Positions 59,923-64,000 of a stretch of DNA of 64,000 bases are shown piece after piece (within the stretch, counting starts at the first letter, position 1; every line of letters begins with the position of its first letter). Under the pieces are notes generated by a model. It had not been told where the DNA came from and made no database searches. It worked only from the letters and a program-made list of their open reading frames with translations. A program made the translations under genes and the position numbers. This DNA is from Halomonas litopenaei (lineage in GTDB: Bacteria; Pseudomonadota; Gammaproteobacteria; Pseudomonadales; Halomonadaceae), in the NCBI RefSeq assembly GCF_017303055.1, contig NZ_JAEKJT010000009.1, forward strand, positions 62,001-126,000, given 5' to 3'.

Positions 59923-60468
59923 TCAGCGGCACGCCGTATCCACCAGGGCTTCCAGCGCCCTCACGCTGACCGCCAGCGCACCACCGTTATCCAGACGGGC
60001 AACGGTCGGATAGTCACGTTCAAGCTCCGCCTCCACCTCGGCATGGCGAGCCAGACGCGCCTCGATCTGCTCGCGGCACTCGCGCCCGCGCTTGACGAGG
60101 CGCTGTCTCAGCACCTCGCCAGGAGCGGTCACCACCACCGGCAGCAGCTGGTCGCCGAAGCGCTCCCGGGCCTGGCACAGCGCTCGACGACTACCGTTGA
60201 GCAGCACCGTTGCTCCCGACTCGAGCCAGCATTCGACCTCGATGCCCACGCCGTAGTGCAGCCCATGGGCCTGCCAATCCAGGCAGAACAGGCCTCGCCC
60301 GCGCCGGGCCTGGAATTCGGCCTCGGACAGCGCCAACGAATCTTCGCCAAGACCACTGGCCCGAGTGATGTAGCGATGGGCCACCAGCAGGTCCGGGCGC
60401 TGCTGGCGGAGGGCAACCAGCAGGCTGTCCTTGCCCACGCCACTGGCCCCGATCAGATACACCAGCAT
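59923..60468 (-). CDS. phnN: Ribose 1,5-bisphosphate phosphokinase
   Basis: The 181-residue P-loop kinase has Walker A LIGASGVGKDSLLVAL at residues 4-19 and the guanylate-kinase-like HRYITRASGLGEDSLALSEAEF and VVVTAPGEVLRQRLVKRGRE. PhnN converts ribose 1,5-bisphosphate to PRPP. ATG at 60466-60468 overlaps the phnM stop by one base (TGATG read on the - strand); a start at 60495 inside phnM is less likely. Confidence 0.92.
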   Translation of the reverse strand: MLVYLIGASGVGKDSLLVALRQQRPDLLVAHRYITRASGLGEDSLALSEAEFQARRGRGLFCLDWQAHGLHYGVGIEVECWLESGATVLLNGSRRALCQARERFGDQLLPVVVTAPGEVLRQRLVKRGRECREQIEARLARHAEVEAELERDYPTVARLDNGGALAVSVRALEALVDTACR

Positions 60469-61613
60469 CAGTGCACCTGCCTGCCGGCGCTCCACACCCG
60501 AGCGACCAGCGGGTGTCCGTCGATCTCGCGTACTCGCAACAGGTCGGCGCGCAGTCCTTGGGCGATGCGCCCGCGGTCATCAAGCCCCACCGCCTCGGCA
60601 GGGTGCCTACAGGCCGTCGCCACCGCTCGCGGTAGGTCGTAACCACCTTCCATCGCAGCGATGCGAAAGACGGCATCGAGCAGGGCTGCCGGATAGTAGT
60701 CGGAGGACAGCACATCCAGCACGCCCATGCGCACCAGCTCAGCGGCGGCAATGTTGCCGGAGTGGGAACCACCACGCACCACGTTGGGCGCCCCCATCAT
60801 CACCGCCATCCCATGCCGGTGAGACGCTTCCGCGGCTTCACGGGTGGTGGGGAACTCCGCCACCCGAGTGCCATACTCCAGGCTCTCGGCCACGTGGGCG
60901 ACGGTGGCATCGTCATGGCTGGCCAGCGCCAGCCCACGCTCACGGCACAGCGATGCGATGGCACGGCGGTGGGAGCTCGAGTAGACGGCACTGTTGGCCA
61001 GCTGCTTTTCGATAAAGGCTTCAAGGCTGGCGTCGTCCAGGCCGTACTTGCCCTGGTAGTAGATGCGATAGGCGTCGAGACTGGCGAACTGGCGCTGGCC
61101 CGGCGAATGATCCATCAGCGAGACCAGCCCCAGCAGCGGCGAGTCCATGAAGCCTTCAAAGCGCGTCAGGGTGTCCGGGTGACACACCTCACAGCGCAGG
61201 TGCAGGCGGTGGTCGACCCTTGCCATGCCATTGTCATTGATCGCCGCCAGCGACCCCACCATCTCGTCCAGAGCCTCGTGGCGCATGCTTTGCTCGTCGA
61301 CATCACCGATGGATACCGCGTCGAACACCGTGGTGATGCCGCTGGCGGCCATCTGCGCGTCATGGGCCAGCGCCGCCTGACGACCAGGCCAGCTCACCTT
61401 GGGCCGGGGCTGAAAGTACTTTTCCATATTGTCGGTATGCAGCTCGATCATGCCGGGCATCACGATATCCCCGTCACAGTCGATCGCCCCGGGAAGCGAT
61501 ACCGGGCCACGCTCGATGGCCTTGATGATGCCATCCTTGATGACGAGACTGCCGCTGATCACCTCGTCGTCGAGCACCAGGCGCGCATTGGTCAGGATCT
61601 GATCTTGGCTCAT
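60468..61613 (-). CDS. phnM: Alpha-D-ribose 1-methylphosphonate 5-triphosphate diphosphatase
   Basis: The 381-residue amidohydrolase-family enzyme has the metal motif MIELHTDNMEKYFQPRPKV, HRLHLRCEVC, ALASHDDATVAH and MMGAPNVVRGGSHSGN, then VLSSDYYPAALLDAVF. These match PhnM, which removes pyrophosphate from the triphosphate made by PhnGHIL. It overlaps phnL by 4 bases and phnN by 1. Confidence 0.93.
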   Translation of the reverse strand: MSQDQILTNARLVLDDEVISGSLVIKDGIIKAIERGPVSLPGAIDCDGDIVMPGMIELHTDNMEKYFQPRPKVSWPGRQAALAHDAQMAASGITTVFDAVSIGDVDEQSMRHEALDEMVGSLAAINDNGMARVDHRLHLRCEVCHPDTLTRFEGFMDSPLLGLVSLMDHSPGQRQFASLDAYRIYYQGKYGLDDASLEAFIEKQLANSAVYSSSHRRAIASLCRERGLALASHDDATVAHVAESLEYGTRVAEFPTTREAAEASHRHGMAVMMGAPNVVRGGSHSGNIAAAELVRMGVLDVLSSDYYPAALLDAVFRIAAMEGGYDLPRAVATACRHPAEAVGLDDRGRIAQGLRADLLRVREIDGHPLVARVWSAGRQVH

Positions 61614-62353
61614 GCAGAAAACTTCCCGTCGTTATCGTCGCGACGCCCAGCGCCACCGACCAGCATGTGACCTTCCAGTTCGAGCAGCCGATCGGCCACC
61701 CGCTCGCGGACTTCCTCATCGTGGAAGATGCCCAGCATGGCACTGCCACGGGCCTTGGCCTCCTCGATCAGCGTCACCACCACCTCTCGGTTGGCGGCGT
61801 CCAGCGATGCGGTGGGCTCGTCGAGCAGCAGCAACGGATGCTCTGCAATAAAGCCACGGGCAATGTTGACGCGCTGCTGTTCGCCGCCGGAGAAGGTTCC
61901 TGGCGCCAGCTCCCACAGGCGTTCCGGCAGATTGAGCCGCGCCAGCATGGCCTCGGCACGGCGGCGCGCTTCCTGCTCGTCGCAGCCCCGCACCAGCAGC
62001 GGCTCCATCACCACTTCCCGCGCCGACACGCGGGGCACCACCCGAAGAAACTGGCTGACGTAGCCGATCACATCGCGCCGCAGCAGATGCCACGCATGGG
62101 CGGGCAGGCCAGCGAGCTCAAGTTCGCCATCATCGAAGTGCAGGGTCAGGCTGCCGCCACTGATGCGGTAGTTGCCGTTCACCATCTTCAACAGGGTGCT
62201 CTTGCCGATACCGCTGCGCCCGGCCAGCACCAGACACTCGCCGGGAGACAGGTCCAGCTCGAGTCCACGCATCACGGGCAGCGCCTGGCCGCCCTGGGCG
62301 TGCAGCACAAAGGTCTTGTCGAGCCGTCGGGCAGTAAGAAAAGGGGACGTCAT
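61610..62353 (-). CDS. phnL: C-P lyase complex ATP-binding subunit PhnL
   Basis: The 247-residue ABC-type protein has Walker A LAGRSGIGKSTLL, the Q-loop YVSQFLRVVPR, the signature TFSGGEQQRVNIARG and Walker B LLLLDEPTASLD. As in PhnL it lacks a membrane partner and works with PhnGHI in forming ribose-1-phosphonate triphosphate. ATG 62353 has an AGGAG site 7 bases before it; 62377 is an alternative. It overlaps phnM as ATGA. Confidence 0.93.
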   Translation of the reverse strand: MTSPFLTARRLDKTFVLHAQGGQALPVMRGLELDLSPGECLVLAGRSGIGKSTLLKMVNGNYRISGGSLTLHFDDGELELAGLPAHAWHLLRRDVIGYVSQFLRVVPRVSAREVVMEPLLVRGCDEQEARRRAEAMLARLNLPERLWELAPGTFSGGEQQRVNIARGFIAEHPLLLLDEPTASLDAANREVVVTLIEEAKARGSAMLGIFHDEEVRERVADRLLELEGHMLVGGAGRRDDNDGKFSA

Positions 62354-62373
62354 CGTCAACTCCTGAGAAACCA

Positions 62374-63192
62374 TCATGGCGTCAGCACCGAGGACACCAG
62401 CAGCTGGGTGTAGGGATGCTGTGGATCATCGAGGATCTGGTCGGTCAGCCCGGCCTCTACCACCCGGCCCCGACGCATCACCATCAACCGGTGGGCCAGC
62501 AAGCGCGCCACGGCCAGATCGTGAGTCACCAGAATCACCGACAGGCCGAGCTCTCGGGTCAGGGTACGCAGCATGTCCAGCAAGCGAGCCTGGACCGATA
62601 CATCGAGCCCTCCGGTGGGCTCGTCCATGAACACCAGGCGCGGCTGGGTCACCAGGGTGCGCGCGATCTGCAGGCGTTGCTGCATCCCCCCGGAAAAGGT
62701 CTGGGGGGCATCGTCGATACGCTCGGGGTCGAGTTCGACCCGGCTCATCCAGTCCTGGCCGGCGGCACGCAGCTCGCCATAATGGCGCTGTCCCATGGCC
62801 ATCAGGCGCTCGCCAACGTTGGCGCCAGCAGAGACCCCCAGGCGCAGGCCATCACGCGGGTTCTGGTGAACCAGGCCCCACTCCATGCGCAGCAGTGCCC
62901 TTCTGCGGGCCTCGCTGATGGCGTACAGGTCGAGCTCGGCATCGCTGCCCGCCACTCCTGCGCAGCCCTGTTCAGCCGGGTGATAGATCACCTGCCCCTG
63001 GTCCGGCTTTTCCAGGCCGGACAGCACGCGCAGCAACGTCGACTTGCCCGAGCCGGACTCGCCGACGATCCCCAGCACCTCCCCCTGGTGCAGGGTGAAG
63101 TCGATCTCTTCGCAGCCCTTGCCAGGGCCGTAGAGGCGCTGAATACCGCGAGCCTTCAGCAGCGCGGGCCGTTCAAGCTGTGGACGCTTCAT
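62374..63192 (-). CDS. phnK: C-P lyase complex ATP-binding subunit PhnK
   Basis: The 272-residue ABC-type protein has Walker A IVGESGSGKSTLL, MEWGLVHQNPRDGLRLGVSAG (a PhnK hallmark around the Q-loop), the signature TFSGGMQQRLQIARTL and Walker B RLVFMDEPTGGLD. It binds the PhnGHIJ core. The start at 63192 overlaps the phnJ stop as ATGA; the frame upstream of it belongs to phnJ sequence. Confidence 0.93.
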   Translation of the reverse strand: MKRPQLERPALLKARGIQRLYGPGKGCEEIDFTLHQGEVLGIVGESGSGKSTLLRVLSGLEKPDQGQVIYHPAEQGCAGVAGSDAELDLYAISEARRRALLRMEWGLVHQNPRDGLRLGVSAGANVGERLMAMGQRHYGELRAAGQDWMSRVELDPERIDDAPQTFSGGMQQRLQIARTLVTQPRLVFMDEPTGGLDVSVQARLLDMLRTLTRELGLSVILVTHDLAVARLLAHRLMVMRRGRVVEAGLTDQILDDPQHPYTQLLVSSVLTP

Positions 63193-64000
63193 GCCATGTC
63201 CTCGCGGCGAGTGTTGCAATAGTCAGTGTCAGAGCACACGAACATGCGCCCTCCCTGGTCATCGGTGATGACCTCGTCCAGGTAGCTGTCGGTCGCGCCA
63301 CAGATGGCGCAGGGCTGCTCCCAGGCCTGGATCTCGAAGGGATGATCCTCGAAGTCGAGGCTCTCCACCCGGGTATGCGGGGGAATCGCATACAAGCGCT
63401 TCTCGCGCCCGGCACCGAATAGCATCAGTGCCTCGCTCATGTGCAGCTTGGGGTTGTCGAACTTGGGAATCGGCGAGGGATCCATCACATAGCGGCCATC
63501 CACCTTGACCGGATATGCATAGGTGGTGGCGATATGGCCATGATGGGCAATGTCCTCGTACAGCTTGACGTGCATCACCCCGTACTCTTCCAGGGCATGC
63601 ATGACGCGGGTCTCCTCCTCGCTGGGCTCAATGAAGCGCAGCGGCTCAGGGATAGGCACCTGGAAGATCAGGATCTGATCGGCCCGCAGGGTCTTCTCGG
63701 GAATCCGGTGACGGGTCTGGATGACACTGGCCTCGCCGGTGGCCGTGGTCGTCTCGACGCCGGCTACGCGCTCGAAGAAGGCGCGGATGCTGACCGCATT
63801 GGTGGTATCGTCCGCCCCCTGGTCGATCACCTTGAGGGTGTCGTCGGCCCCCAGCACGCTAGCCGTCAGCTGCATGCCACCGGTGCCCCAACCGTAGGGC
63901 ATCGGCATCTCGCGACCGCCGAAGGGCACCTGGTAACCCGGAATGGCCACGGCCTTGAGCAGTGCCCGCCGTATCATGCGCTTGGTCTGCTCATCCAGAT
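63189..64000 (-). CDS. phnJ: C-P lyase catalytic subunit PhnJ (5' end outside the window)
   Basis: About 270 residues of PhnJ are visible; the frame is still open at the right edge (a Met at 63977 is preceded by in-frame DEQTKR, as in full-length PhnJ). MPYGWGTGGMQLTASVLG, DQGADDTTNAVSIRAFF and MDPSPIPKFDNPK are strongly conserved. The C-terminal cysteines CAICGATDSYLDE and FVCSDTDYC include the radical SAM cluster ligands and the catalytic region. It cleaves the carbon-phosphorus bond of ribose-1-phosphonate 5-phosphate. Confidence 0.95.
   Translation of the reverse strand, partial: LDEQTKRMIRRALLKAVAIPGYQVPFGGREMPMPYGWGTGGMQLTASVLGADDTLKVIDQGADDTTNAVSIRAFFERVAGVETTTATGEASVIQTRHRIPEKTLRADQILIFQVPIPEPLRFIEPSEEETRVMHALEEYGVMHVKLYEDIAHHGHIATTYAYPVKVDGRYVMDPSPIPKFDNPKLHMSEALMLFGAGREKRLYAIPPHTRVESLDFEDHPFEIQAWEQPCAICGATDSYLDEVITDDQGGRMFVCSDTDYCNTRREDMA

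Overview
The window is a high-GC, gene-dense stretch of bacterial chromosome. The gene families (aryl polyene cluster, C-P lyase genes, galactonate dehydratase, GbuA-type guanidinobutyrase, many FCD, UTRA and LysR regulators) point to a free-living gammaproteobacterium, probably of the Halomonas/Pseudomonas kind. That assignment is inference from gene content only. I saw no rRNA, tRNA, CRISPR array, prophage or intact IS.

Layout. (1) 1-12814: the 3' two thirds of an aryl polyene (APE) pigment cluster, tightly overlapping and all on the + strand. It holds the end of an upstream gene, a lipid acyltransferase, a MIO-type ammonia-lyase, a thioesterase, a LolA-like carrier, an MMPL exporter, an FAD oxidoreductase, a DUF3261 lipoprotein, KS-DH-KR-KS, a small secreted protein and a phosphopantetheinyl transferase. 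(2) 12939-17112: an FCD regulator, D-galactonate dehydratase, an SMP-30 lactonase and an SDR, which fit an oxidative galactose/galactonate route; a 163-bp IS5-type MITE sits at the stop codon of the lactonase gene. (3) 17184-19454: a GGDEF-EAL protein with a degenerate GGDEF motif. (4) 19822-24180: an FCD regulator facing a YfcC-type carrier, a DUF1028 protein and an M20 amidohydrolase, with a palindromic operator inside the carrier promoter. (5) 25180-36158: a guanidino-acid (arginine-derived) catabolic locus. A PAS/sigma-54 activator faces guanidinobutyrase gbuA across a clear -24/-12 promoter with two upstream palindromes. Downstream are a YjiH membrane protein, a PhnZ-like HD protein, an AruI-like 2-ketoarginine decarboxylase, an NCS1 permease, a nitrilase-family amidase, an MBL hydrolase and an aldehyde dehydrogenase. 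(6) 36630-41237: a DUF805 protein, an NhaC-type antiporter, a D-cysteine desulfhydrase/L-cysteate lyase-like enzyme and its divergent LysR. (7) 41246-47904: a UTRA regulator and a complete ABC importer with a phosphodiesterase-like enzyme and a HAD phosphatase, preceded by a three-repeat Pho box and two UTRA operators. (8) 47988-53718: a 2-hydroxy-3-oxopropionate reductase-like enzyme and a three-subunit amino-acid/opine dehydrogenase operon with a binding protein and a LysR. (9) 53850-54716: a lone AT-richer HNH endonuclease. (10) 54824-58212: LysR, MFS exporter and aldo-keto reductase. (11) 58284-64000: the 3' part of a C-P lyase operon on the - strand (phnJ, K, L, M, N, P and a hexapeptide acetyltransferase), with phnJ cut by the window end.

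How it fits together. Two regions (7 and 11) serve phosphorus scavenging from phosphonates or phosphate esters. Regions 5 and 8 may be linked through arginine: opine or amino-acid oxidation, 2-ketoarginine decarboxylation, aldehyde oxidation, then guanidinobutyrate hydrolysis to 4-aminobutyrate and urea. The most novel candidate is the guanidino locus, because it adds an HD-domain oxygenase-like protein, an amidase and an MBL hydrolase to the known AruI-KauB-GbuA logic and lacks the expected transaminase.
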